From assembly GCA_958298945.1 (NCBI GenBank), contig OY282609.1, forward strand, positions 57,818,220-57,882,219: a stretch of DNA of 64,000 nt, written 5' to 3'. This DNA is from Atherix ibis (lineage: Eukaryota > Arthropoda > Insecta > Diptera > Athericidae). Shown piece after piece: positions 24,941-35,883 of this stretch. A model generated the notes under the pieces. The model was not told the origin of the DNA. It ran no database searches and worked only from the letters and a program-made list of their open reading frames with translations. Made by a program: the position numbers and the translations under genes. Positions within the stretch are counted from its first letter, which is position 1, and each line of letters begins with the position of its first letter.

Positions 24941-25385
24941 ATAAACTCCTCATTTAAATATGAGGAGCGGGAGAGGGGGGTCGGTGTCAATCATCGGTCC
25001 TAGAATAAGCTGAGGAAATATCGGTCCTAGAAATCCCAATGTAGCGAGTACAGTTTGTGACTACATGTTGCCTAACTTTAATTAGTTCAATTCACGAATG
25101 AAATGTTCTGTAGTATCTCTTCATCGCGTTACTAATACCAGCAGCGTCCTGAAAGAATTACAGACAAACGACATCTCCCGGAGCATGCGATTCCAATATG
25201 GCCGCCAGGCTTCGGTCTATCGAATACCTTAACATGTTCTCCAAAACTACTCACGAAAAAATAAACTGTCTAATTTGAAGCTAATTTATTTCGATGCAAT
25301 TTTTCACGTAAATTCCAAAGCGTTACAATAATTGATAAATTACTTTCGTATAATGTTTTTATGATAAAATACAAGTTGTTGAAGA
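24941..25385. other. Sequence without a recognised gene
   Basis: Contains a short direct repeat of ATCGGTCCTAGAA (about 24994 and 25020) and otherwise nothing recognisable. The next LINE relic begins near 25386. Confidence 0.4.
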
Positions 25386-26430
25386 TTTTTCCTGCCGTGT
25401 TCAGAACACAAATTGGATAGTAAAATGAAGGTGCAGTATAGAGCAGGATTAACCTTATCACGCCCACGAACAGAGTCCTCCTACGCTGCCTGAGTCCCCC
25501 AGGGTTGAGCATTAGGCGCACCTGTGCCATCATTGCCCCAGCTACCTTTCCACCTCCAGTACTTTATCGTTGGTCCTGAGTTAACCTTATGTTCGTCAAT
25601 CCTAACAGTAATACTGTTTCTACACTTTCTGCCCATGATGAGGACTGCCTACGTCTTATGATCCACAAGCTGGAGAGCAACTGCCACAAGCCAACGTCGA
25701 ACTGAAGCACTGGTCTCATAATAAATCTGTTCTATCTCTACCATACGCTTTACTACTACGATCACGTTAATATCCTCATCGAATCAGATTATTCTCGCCT
25801 CCTCTGGGATATGGAGCCTAACTATACCTACTTACACTACATTTTACAAAAGAGTAACCAAATGCGGATCCTGTGGGACCTCCATCGTGATCCTGTATGA
25901 CACTTCCCCAATGTTCGTCTCGTATAATAGAATTCTACTGCTCAGGTGGTGTTCTGTTATCTTCATAATGTACTTCGGAACACCAATTAATCCCAAAGCG
26001 GCAAGGATACGGACCCGTCTCCCCGAGTTAAAAGTTTTCTTTACATCAATGGTTATTATACGCCTTTGCAAGCAGTGCCATCGACCAAATGAATAGCATC
26101 TAAAGTGGAGTGAGCCTTTCTGACGCCTAATGGCTTTAAGACAAGTCTCTTTTGCGTTTGGTGAATTCCTCCAATCGATTGTATAGGATACGTTCGAGCA
26201 TTTTTCCCGCCGTGTTCAGAACACAAATTGGGTGGTAAAATGTAGGGTCCTCAGGTGGCCCCAGTCCAAAGATAGCACAAGACATTGCTTTTTCTAAAGT
26301 TGTTGAAAAGTTCCCTCCCGCAAACAAGTAATAAACACATCCAAAAATAACTTTGAATGAGCTACAAAAGCTGCTTTTAGAGCAACGGACGGTATCGATT
26401 TTACTGCATGCCCGATGATACAAGAGATCT
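25386..26430 (-). pseudogene. R1-like LINE reverse transcriptase relic, copy 1
   Basis: Minus-strand relic. At 26423-26136 the frame reads PTFYHPICVLNTAGKMLERI and LYNRLEEFTKRKRDLS, the RT segment preceding the palm. At 26071-25844 comes IITIDVKKTFNSGRRVRILA, GLIGVPKYIMKI and YRITMEVPQ, the palm with its first catalytic Asp. The YxDD region is decayed (FDEDINVIVVV, about 25770). The thumb and connection remain as MMAQVRLMLNPGGLRQRRRT and LFVGVIRLILLYTAPS (25533-25440). At about 25440 the frame jumps directly into another copy of the FYYPICVLNTAGK block, so two copies are fused. Many stops; non-functional. R1-clade assignment rests on remembered motif order and is tentative. Confidence 0.8.
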
Positions 26431-26614
26431 AATAGCTAATGAAAGGTTCTGAGAGCTAATAACAGAGGACTGAAGTCTTAGATATAGTATTAGAAGTCTA
26501 ATAGCAAATATGTTAGAGTAATACAGTTCTTCAGATCTACTAATATGCAAATAAGGTGTTAGAGTGAATAATTATGTGAGTGCTAACAGCTTATATAAAT
26601 TCTAAGAGCTAAGA
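26400..26614. repeat. Flanking repeat shared with 30175-30389
   Basis: The non-coding sequence upstream of copy 1 of the R1-like relic (from about ACTGCATGCCCGATGATACA to CTAAGAGCTAAGAA) recurs upstream of copy 2 at 30175-30389 with modest divergence and small indels. It contains short iterated words such as AGAGCTAATAACAG and TAGAAGTCTAATAGCAAATA. It is either the element's own upstream region or part of a larger duplication. Confidence 0.7.
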
Positions 26615-28859
26615 AGATGTGCAATTTAATTTAACACCATCTTAACTCTATGACAAATACCATCTGACAGAATGACAGCGATCCAAAATTCTATCAAATT
26701 AATACCGTGGACCTTAGTTTCAAACACCCTACATTTTTTTTTCATAGAGCAATGTCAATATAATTTTCACTGAGCAATGTCTATGAAAAAAACATTTTTT
26801 TTCATAGAGCAATGTTATAGATTTTTGCAACAATTCAGTTCATTATATTTTCAAACATAGCAAAAGCAAATGTTCGCCCATGAATTATTGAAATAGGATG
26901 CCCCTTCAGAATATCAAAGGTTATATAAAATGTTTTTACAAATTTACTTCAAACACAAGGCTCATTTTTTTTTTTAAATAAAAAACTTTTTAAATAAACA
27001 TCAACCTATATTTATAATGTATTATAAATAGTAGGATAATAACATTTATGCTATGATATTATGGATAAAAAGTCTTACATTATTAGTTGAGAGTTTGTTG
27101 TATATTTTTCCCTTATTATTTGTTTACGAAAATACTTATTACTACAATATAAAACGATTCGAGTTTAACTACAGCCATCTATTAAGCATGGAATAAATGG
27201 GGAGCAATATCATATAATAAGACCAAAAATAATAAAATCTACAAAATTATAAAGAATATCAAAAGCAACCAGATTATAAGAAAAAAAGGATACCAACCAA
27301 AAAAAACAACATTATATATCAGAAAATAGGATTTTAGATTATGAAAATGTATAAAGATGTATCCTTAAAGGATACAAGCACGCACAAGCAAGAAACGGTT
27401 TGGGAATTATTATCCAAAATAAGAAGATATGTGGTTCCAGATTTGTTATTTCATTTATGCAAAGAGACATCAGCCAGCCATGGAGAAAATAGCGTTTTCT
27501 CGTAGATGGTAGTCGTGCTCTCAAAAGTATTTATTTATGGAAAATGAATGTATTTTTTTTATGAAAAATCATTCCTCAAATATGTACATATGTGAGTATT
27601 AAAAGTAATATGATCAAGGAATATTAAGAATAATATGTGGAATGTTACCAAAAAAAAAAAAAATTTACTAGAAACGAATTTTGAAATGGCTTTTGAAAGC
27701 GGTTGTTTGGAATAACTCAGGTAAGAAGCAATCTGCTTAGTATGTACTGTTAGTATTTACTGTAGGCCAAAATTTACTATTACAAATTTGCAAAAGGAAA
27801 AAAATTCTTATAGAACCAAAAGCCAAATGTTGTCGTATTCCCCTTTTTGTTGTTTTAAATAAAATCAAATAAAATATTTTTTTGGGACATTCATCAGACT
27901 AGCCTAAGGCGAATAGCAGTAAATAATAAAAAATGTTTACTAAATAAATAAGAAAATTCGATGCATAATATTTATTTATGAGGGTAAACTGTTGTGACGT
28001 AGGTACATCATCCCATTTACTTGGTTTGTATTGACGATTATCTTCTCCACCCTAGCACTAATCATTTCCATAGCCCTTTTTGCACACCCACTGATATATG
28101 AAAATATAGGGTAGAATCTAGGTTTCATTTTTAGACTTGTACCCATTTTCTACCATCGTATTTGTGCTTTTATTTTAGTTATAGAATAATGGAAATGACA
28201 ATATTTTGACAACCAATAATAGATATTTTCGTAGCCCTTTTTAAGAATGGTTATATGTACATATATTAACATTTACATCGACGCTTTTCTCTTTCTAGGT
28301 ATCACTCAGATTTGTTTACTGATTAAACAATAATTACCTGCGACATCTTGTCATTTTAGGAGGTACCTTGAATTAATATCTGCATCTCTTCACAAAATTG
28401 TCTTATAAAAAAGAGTGTTTTCGCAAGCAACAAGTGGGAGAAAGTTGCGTTTGAAGAAATTTCAAATCTTATAAAGCCCTAAATACTTATTAAAAAAAAC
28501 GCATTAATAATCCCCTTTTAAATTTTTGAACTTGTACATAAATGATTTTCTAATATAATTATCACATACAAAATTTACAATAATTTTTATGAAACATTGT
28601 ACGAATGGGTCTTCTTACGAAATTTCTTTTAAAAATTCACCATTTCGTGCCAAAAGTGTTATTACAAATGAGAATTAACACTGAAAAGTGTACTGGGTGT
28701 TATTTTATGTTAAGAAGTAGATTCGGTTAGAAGAATTTTAGCTTCCAGACTGATATCTTCCACGCTGATTAGTAGGCACTTGATTTTGTGGGAAAGCATT
28801 CCCACAAACATCTTAGATAACTTGAAAAAATTTGGTAATTTTATAGTTAAAAAAATGTT
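26615..28859. other. Long stretch without a recognised gene
   Basis: About 2.2 kb between the two R1-like relics. It includes a near-exact 24-base direct repeat (TTTTTTCATAGAGCAATGT core) at 26731 and 26791, and a possible mariner-end-like fragment near 27174 (acagccatctatt) that I could not extend. No gene was recognised. Confidence 0.42.
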
Positions 28860-30190
28860 TAAAAAAGCTTTTATGTCGCAAATACATCGACTGTCCCCGA
28901 AGCTATCCTCGAACATCAGAGCCACGACACTTTCCAGCGTCAGGGGCCCGCTGACACTCTTCTGTGCCTCCTCTCCTTTGAATTGTGTGCCGTAAAAGAA
29001 CGCGTCCTCCACGCTCTCCAACACACCCTGTCACAAGAACGGCACATTGGGATACTATCCAATTTAAAGAGGTACTGTTTCAAAGATTTTGGCACTGCTG
29101 CGTGGATTTATCTCTTCCCACCGTACGGGGCTCGCTCTCCTGCGGTACGAGGACGGAGGCTCGTCGCTCATTTGCAAATTTCAATCGATATCACTCCGGC
29201 CACAATACAAATGGCTTCGTATGACACAGTTCGGAATACGCTGATACGGTAGATTGATACAAATCCATTTATGCAGGATAGAGCAGGATTAACCTAACCA
29301 CACTTGCTAATAGAGTTCTCCTACTCGGCCTGGGTCCCCAAGTTTCAGCATTAGACGCATCTGTGCCATCATTGACCCAGTTTCCTTTCCATTCCCAATA
29401 CTTTATCGATGATCCTGAGGTCAGCATATGTTCGTCAATCCTAACAGTAATACTATCTCTACACTTCCTGCCTATGAAGCTGAAGAGCAAATGTCATAAG
29501 TCAACGTCGAACTGAAGCAACGGGCTCATAATAAATCTATTCTATCTCTTCCATATATTTTGCCACTACGATCACGGTAACATCGTCATCGAATCAGATT
29601 ATTCTCGAACCCTCTAGGATATGGACCCTAACTATACCTACTTACACTACATTTTACAACAAATCTGAGCTCTGTGTGACCCCGCCATGATCCTGTATGA
29701 CTCCTCCACAATGTCCGTCTCATATAACAGAATTCAACTACTCAGGTAGTGTTCTATTATCTTGATAATATATTTCGGAACACCCATTAAGCCCAAAGCG
29801 TCAAGGATACGGACCCATCTCCCCGAGTTAAAAGTTTTCTTTACATTAATGGTTATTATACGGCTTCGCGCGCAGTGCTAACGACCAAATGAATAGCATC
29901 TAAAGTGGAGTGAGCCTTTCTGACGCCTAATGGCTTTAAGACAAGTCTCTTTTGCGTTTGGTGAATTCCTCCAATCGATTGTGTAGCATATGTTCGACCA
30001 TATTTTCCGCCGTGTTCAAAACACCAATTAGATGGTAAAATGAAGGTGGCCCCCGTCCAAAGGTAGCACAAGACATTGCCTTTTCTAAAATTGTTGAAAA
30101 GTTCCCTCCCGCAAACAAGTAATAAACACATCCAAAAATAAATTTGATTGAGTTACAAAAGCTGATTTTACGGTATCGATTTTACTGCAT
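28860..30190 (-). pseudogene. R1-like LINE reverse transcriptase relic, copy 2
   Basis: Minus-strand relic colinear with copy 1 (25440-26430) and extending further 3'. In order: the GNFSTILEKAMSCATFG and SFYHLIGVLNTAENMVEHML segment (30120-29990), a heavily stopped palm region (29930-29600), a thumb remnant (29490-29275), then FRTVSYEAICIVAGVISIEI (about 29240-29180), and a C-terminal block with ESVEDAFFYGTQFKGEEAQK and PLTLESVVALMFEDS (29024-28870) that matches the post-RT zinc-knuckle/C-terminal region of R1-type LINEs. Stops and shifts occur throughout. The upstream flank is shared with copy 1. Clade assignment is by remembered motifs. Confidence 0.78.
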
Positions 30191-30389
30191 GCCCGATAAT
30201 ACAAGAGATCTATAGCTAATGAAAGGTTCTAAGAGCTAATAACAGAGGACTGAAGTCGAATATGTCTAAGTCGAATAGCAAATATGTTAAAGGAATAAAG
30301 TTCTTCAGGGCTGCTAATATGCAAATAAGGTGTTAGAGTGAATAATTATGTGAGTGCTAACAGCTTATATAAATTCTAAGAGCTAAGAA
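30175..30389. repeat. Flanking repeat shared with 26400-26614
   Basis: Second copy of the non-coding repeat upstream of the R1-like relic, in the same orientation about 3.8 kb away. Similarity ends at about 30389, where the sequences diverge after CTAAGAA. Confidence 0.7.
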
Positions 30390-32565
30390 ATTACTTAAAA
30401 AACTTGTCCTTGAATACCATGCGTTGATCTCTGAGGTCAAAAGATAATCAAGTAAGCTTGAGAAATTTACTCCGAATCAAATAGACTTATTTCTTTGTAA
30501 TGAGAGCCAAATTCTGAAGTGCAATGACCACAATAAGTTATGAACATTTTTGCAATAAAACAAAAATAGCCATAAAACCATAAAAATACGGATTCTTTGA
30601 ACTTAAGCTTAACGAAAACTTTAGCAAATGAAATTGCGCCTGAACTTTAAATTGAAAAGGCCATTAATAAAAAATCATCTAACTAAGAAAGGATATATTT
30701 TATAGATACAATCATATACGAATATAAAATACACCACAATAGCTGTTAAAAAAAATGCATAGCCCACAACCTTATCCATTTTTTTCTCTGGTAAATTACA
30801 CACAGCTAAACACTTAGGCATAAAAGGATTTTTATACTACGTTCGTATTTATTTATATTTTTATGTTAAATCCCACTTTTGACAAGTGAAAAGACTTTGC
30901 TTATTTTTTGCTTAGTTAAGGAGAAAATATTCTCCTCGTTTATCTGGAAGATATTAAAATCGTATAAAAAGTATTCATGCGAACAATATTTAAGTAGATG
31001 GACTGTAAGATGATTTTCCTTTTGTAATTTTATTTTATTTTATTCTCTAGTTTTCTAATCCTTTCAGGAAGAGTTCCCTTTTAATTCTAGTAAAAGGGTA
31101 ATTTCCTGGAAGGACACTATTCAAGAATAGATAGGATAGATTGATTTATATAAGATTTTAACACTTTAAACATGGATTTTCGTACTTATCCTAACAAAAT
31201 AATATATATAGACGAGTTTATACTATGGAATAGAAAAAAAATTATCATAATACGCTCATACCTTTAAAACCCTAAAACCTTTAATGTGATACTTCTCCTT
31301 CTTTCGTTTTTTCTTTGTTAGAATAAATATTACTTTGATAAAAACGAAATAACTAAGAGCTGTTTTGTGCATGTTTCACTTTATCTTTATGGTGGAATAG
31401 TATACACATATCTGTCTGGGCAGGATAACGATATACCGAATACATATTATGTCTCCAAAAGATATATTCTTCGTCTACGATAGCTTTATAATAATACCTT
31501 TTTGTGTATTGTTTCGTCTATCTTGTAGCGAAATAAAATTGTATTCTTACGAAAGGAAACAATTCCCTCCACCCCCTCCTAACCGAAACTTATCAAAGAA
31601 CTTAAATATATGTATGTATTCGTATATATATATATATATACTTGAATGTACATCGAGGAAAATCTTGATTATCATTGTAGAAACGAAAGTAAATCTAAAA
31701 TATAAGAAACCATTTTTTACACTCCAGCAATTCATCATGGGATTACGAGCACTCTCCTAGCAAAAGGGAACTTTTCTATATAGACAAGATAGAAATGTGT
31801 CATACGAACACCTGAAGCTTCACAGGTAATAAGAGTATCATCTTTTTTTAAATTTACCAATGCACGAATAAGTTACCACATAAAAAAATACCAAGCACTT
31901 TTTATGTCAGCTTTTTTCCAGCCAAAAGTCTTATTTGTCTTGTTCCTTTGTAATCGCATAGCCCACAACTAACTTGGTCTAAATTCGTCGACTACTATTC
32001 ATTCATGTTGCGAATATGAATTATTGTTAATCTCTTATAAAAAAAAAATCTTGATAAATCTTTATATAAGAGTTTAACGATAATTTCTTATACCGTTTCT
32101 TGAACACACTATTCTTGTATCTTCAGTTAATTATTTAAATTAAAACATGGACGATTTTAATATGAAAAATGAAAACAAAAACAATTACACTAGAGGAAAA
32201 AGATCCAACATTGGAAGAAGAAATCAATTTTAATTAAAATGAAATTTTGAAGTTGTAGTTGACAAGGTGACAAATTGAATTTTAGTAAATGTAACTACTC
32301 ACTGCGTAGTTGGACATTTTTTTCTCTCTAGTGTTTTCAAATTTAATTTCAATGTTTGTTAACAATTTGTTAAATTAACTGGAGCAAAAAGAACCAACCA
32401 ACGTAGCAACATAAAACGACTTGTGGAAGGCTGATAAACAGACAGAGAATCGTGATGTATCTTTATTTATCGTCCTATGAAAAGGTCTCCTGTACCAGTT
32501 AAGTTGCAGTGATACGAGCGTTCACAACATGGAAAATTTCAATAAAAGCAGGGAATTTTATGTTA
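30390..32565. other. Long stretch without a recognised gene
   Basis: About 2.2 kb. It contains an (AT)n microsatellite at about 31623-31641. A 103-codon plus-strand frame across it (31449-31760) reads partly through the microsatellite and has no motif. No RNA gene or element end was recognised. Confidence 0.45.
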
Positions 32566-32639
32566 TTGGGTTGTTCGGAAAGTAAATCCGTTTTATTTTT
32601 AATGGAGACGCGATTTTCTTATAGTGAATTAATATTTTA

Positions 32640-33420
32640 TTCAATTAAATATTGTCCAGTCTGATCCAATACCCTTTGCCATCTTTCTGGCAGTAGCATG
32701 ATTCCACGCTCGTTCTTAGAGCGTGGAATCATGCTACAAAAATCAATAAAAGTTTTGTTCTTTGCTGGCAAAAAACTGATCCAAGTGATTTTTGACCTCC
32801 TGATTTGAATTAAACGTTTTACCGTCTACAAATTTTTCTAGTGACCGGAACAAATGATAATCGGAAGGTGCTAGGTCTGGAGAGTATGGTGGGTGTGGCA
32901 GTATATCCCATCCAAGCTCTAAAAGCTTTTGCCGAGTAGTCAAACTTGTATGTGTTTTCGCATTATCTTGTTGGAACACTATACCTTTCCTATTGACCAA
33001 TTCTTCCCTTGTTTCTTTAAGTGAACCATTCAATTTGTCAAACTGATGACAGTACAGTTCAGAATTGATCGTTGTGTTGTTCAGTAGAAGCTCAAAAAAA
33101 GCGATTCCTTTGAAATCGCACCAAACAGATAGCATAGCCTTTTTTTTAATGAAGAATTGGCTTCCGAAGTGCTTTGAGCCTGTTCATCTTTTCTACTCCA
33201 GGATCTTTTGCGCTTAACATTGTTGTACGCAACCCATTTCTCGTCCCCAGTGATGATACGTTTCAAAAATGGATCATTTTCTTGGCGTTTGAGAGGCAAA
33301 TCGCAAACGTCAATGCGACGGCACAAATTTCTTTCCGTAAGAAGATGAGGAACCCATATGTCGAGCTTTGAAATTAAACCTAGCCATTTCAAATTATCAT
33401 GAACGGTCGAATTCGATTAA
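32640..33420 (-). pseudogene. mariner (DD34D) transposase, family B, broken
   Basis: Reads minus-strand from about 33420. RLGLISKLDIWVPHLLTERN follows a remnant of the helix-turn-helix. The first catalytic motif is ITGDEKWVAYNN (about 33245-33210). NVKRKRSWSRKDE leads to a frameshift in the A-run near 33135, after which the second frame (33135-32743) gives MLSVWCDFKGIAFFELL, second motif FQQDNAKTHTS and third motif HPPYSPDLAPSDYHLF, all three aspartates present. The frame is lost at QNFY because of the inverted duplication at 32693-32737; the family C-terminus (ERGIMLLPERWQRVLDQTGQ) continues beyond it. Best catalytic core among the family B copies, but not translatable as one protein. Confidence 0.88.
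32693..32737. repeat. 19-bp perfect palindrome inside the mariner
   Basis: Positions 32693-32711 and 32719-32737 are exact reverse complements with a 7-base loop (GTTCTTA). The left arm is the normal coding DNA for ERGIMLL; the sister copy at about 48860 has this sequence once with no inverted partner. The right arm is therefore a secondary local inverted duplication. Confidence 0.9.
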
Positions 33421-33529
33421 TTTAATATCTCAGCGATCGATCTCACGAGTTGTTATTCGCCGGTTAGCAACAATTAATGACTTTATTGTGTTTTCATCAG
33501 CAAACGAAATTACTTTCCGAAAGACCCAA

Positions 33530-34904
33530 TATTATATCGGACTTATATTTAGAAGAATAAAAGCAATATTTTATTTGTTTTTGTAATTTTGTAGCATTCT
33601 GATGATGGGTCACGATGAATGGCTTTTAAATGTTTTCACCGCCATTGTCGCAGCCTTGAAAACTATTTGTGGCTCTTTAAATAACCCTGTGCTCAATGGG
33701 TTGGTATTTTCGGCAATGACCGGGGGCTAATCACCTGGTAACGGTGGCTCTTCATCGTCCTGTTCCAACTGAAATTTCGTTCAGTCGGGAATACCGAACT
33801 TATCCATGATTATAAATCAGTTCATACATGACATAAATCTGATCATACATGGCATTTTTGTAGCGTTACTCGCACCATTTTCCCAATATTTTAAATAAAT
33901 GTCATTTAGCCCAGAATTTCTTTTTGAAAACAACTCCGTCCGCGCGGCTTTACCCAACTACTCCTTTCCCAAGTGCTCTCTTTAATTCGCTAAAAGTAAT
34001 TAATATGCCCCATAAAATTTAAACACTTTTAATTGCTTTCTCCCTACTTACTATCTATTAATTATATTAACTGTTAGCCACACGTAACATGACGTTACCA
34101 AATGGCTTCATGGTCATGACGCTGCAGTATGGTCTATAGCTCTTATCTCAGGTACCTTATATACACGTACAAACAAACTATCTACAAAATTCATTAAAGA
34201 TATCATCAAGACTTATGTAGATTCCAATTTAGTACAATAGTTTATTTTTTATTTAGGTATTGTGCACGTCTTCGAAGAAATTTCTTTTCGAAGACCGTCG
34301 CTAAAACGCAAATTACTAAAATCATTGGCCTTTATTTTATAAGGCATCTACTAAAAATAATTTTTCACGATGGACTTAAAAAAAGTTCTAGAGTCCGTAT
34401 TTCAAGAGAATCTCTAATCGGAAGCAGTAAATCACTAAAAGACTAAGGTAGCAGCTTTAAAGTATCTACTAATACTAATTCATCATGTTGGGTCTATTCT
34501 TTTAGTTTTCAAAAATTGATCTTGGGAACATTTTTGAAGAGAATCCATTATAGGAGATCTATTCCATACTGTAGATCAACAAAAAATTTTTATGGCCACT
34601 AGAAGGAATGCTCCAAATCAGCGCTTCCAAACCATTAATCGCTCCAAGATCTTGAATCTACAATACAATACACGTTTATAAAAATAATAGGTTTACGAGA
34701 CCTGAAGATTTAGCAAAAATATTTTCAAATAATAGGTCTTCGAGACCTACGATATTTTTAGTAATTCTATGAGTAATTGGCATTATCTGTCCCATAATTA
34801 AAAAAGGAGATATCATAGAGTATAGCAATATGTAGAGATATTACGTTACTTAATAGCATTAATTAGATATTCTCCACTATCTTACTAGGCAGCATAACCC
34901 CATA
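33530..34904. other. Sequence without a recognised gene; a coding-like patch at 33615-33830
   Basis: On the minus strand about 33830-33615 can be read as a fairly long frame interrupted by two or three stops. It starts MDKFGIPD, contains an acidic EQDDEEPPLPGD stretch and ends GLFKEPQIVFKAATMAVKTF. The amino-acid pattern looks coding-like but I do not recognise the family. At 34640-34760 a short direct repeat (AAATAATAGGT...CGAGACCT) occurs twice. The rest is AT-rich with nothing recognisable. Confidence 0.35.
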
Positions 34905-35620
34905 TGCCCAAAAAAATTATAGGCCAGAGCATGATTAGAGTGAAAGAAACAATCATAGCAGCCAAGTCATACTCAGGGTCATTTAACATCCACAGCGGTC
35001 TCTGGGAAGGAGACGTACTTCAGTACGTTCTCTTTAACAGGGCACAGGAAAAGTCCTATCGTCATTAAGTCAACCTAACTTTTATCATCTGTAGACGACA
35101 TCAACATCATATCAATTAGAAAGAGTGTACAAGAGACGCTCACAAAACATTGAGCACTAGTCGTATACAGAAAGGAGATTATAGCTTTGAAAGAATTAAA
35201 TTATTTTCTTACTTGTTGTCAACGGTCGCAACCGATAAGAGCATGGAGGAAGAAATACGCTCACCAACAGCTAGTCTAAATTATTTCGCACCAAAATTTT
35301 GAACACTTTTAGACATCTAAGCTCAGGAGGATTTTTAAAAAATTTTGGACCTCCTAAATTAGGATGAAGGATGTCAGAGGCCGTGTAACAACGGGATCCT
35401 AGAACGTTATCACGACCATCGGGTTGTGTATAAAATTAAGCTCCATAGGCTGCAGTGTACTGTATATTTAATCCATATGAATAAGGAAGATCCTGTCCGG
35501 AAAGTCTATAGTAGCTCCATTTGTAGATCCTGCCTTCGGTAGAGCAACCGTGTTAGCTGCGGTTGTCGAACTGGAAGATCGTGCGCAAAGCCGCAGCATC
35601 TGAAGTTGAGTAGTCTTAGA
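34905..35620 (+). pseudogene. RTE-like LINE reverse transcriptase relic, copy 1
   Basis: Plus-strand relic of the endonuclease-reverse transcriptase type common in arthropod genomes. PKKIIGQSMIRVKETIIAAK and GSFNIHSGLWEGDVLQYVLF (about 34908-35045) match the RT region IPKKII...GLRQGDxLSxLLFN. A shifted frame gives a decayed active site VDDINIISIRKSVQETL (about 35092-35140; the family has YADDIDII). VATDKSMEEEIRS (35228-35265) matches the conserved VTxDxxxxEEI block after the palm. ILERYHDHRVVYKIKLHRLQ and HMNKEDPVRKVYSSS (35395-35525) are the C-terminal segment. Frames change several times, so it is old and non-functional. Clade name is tentative; the second copy is at 58985-59530. Confidence 0.75.
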
Positions 35621-35828
35621 CCGGACTCCCGATTATCGCGCCGTTGATAATGATGATGAGTAGTAATTGAGCTTATATAAATTTCTTTAAAAACTCTGGA
35701 AATTTTGAAGGATATTTTTACTTCCGCCATTCCAGGTATAAAAAACCTGATATTTTAACAACTTCCTTTTATAGATTATTCAAGAAAAAATATCTGTTTT
35801 ATAACCTTCAAGGCATTTATATAAATTT
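35621..35828. other. Sequence without a recognised gene
   Basis: Short stretch after the RTE-like relic. A minus-strand 74-codon frame (35506-35730) is only the antisense of that relic. Confidence 0.4.
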
Positions 35829-35883
35829 TTTGAAAGGGTATAGTTGAAACAAAATATTTTTGTTTCAACTGTACCCTTTCAAA
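35829..35883. repeat. 26-bp near-perfect palindrome with 3-base loop
   Basis: Positions 35829-35854 and 35858-35883 are reverse complements with one mismatch (it would be a G-U pair in RNA). No element end or target duplication is visible. Confidence 0.88.

Larger units (their letters stand above)
32566..33529 (-). mobile_element. mariner transposon, family B, internally deleted
   Basis: A 964-bp mariner with both ends: TTGGGTTGTTCGGAAAGTAA at 32566 and its diverged reverse complement ending at 33529. TA flanks both sides (32564-32565 and 33530-33531). The N-terminal part of the transposase is missing compared with the copies at 43656 and 47900. Its 3' coding end contains an inserted palindrome at 32693-32737. 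Confidence 0.9.

Noticed and set aside
27174..27215. Sequence resembling a mariner end (acagccatctatt...)
   Set aside because: Only about 13 bases match the family A sub-terminal sequence and no partner end or coding remnant was found.
26400..30389. Repeated module as a CRISPR array or regulated operon
   Set aside because: Only two long diverged copies, not short regular repeats; content is LINE coding remnant.
31623..31641. (AT)n tract as a possible regulatory site
   Set aside because: An ordinary microsatellite with no neighbouring gene.
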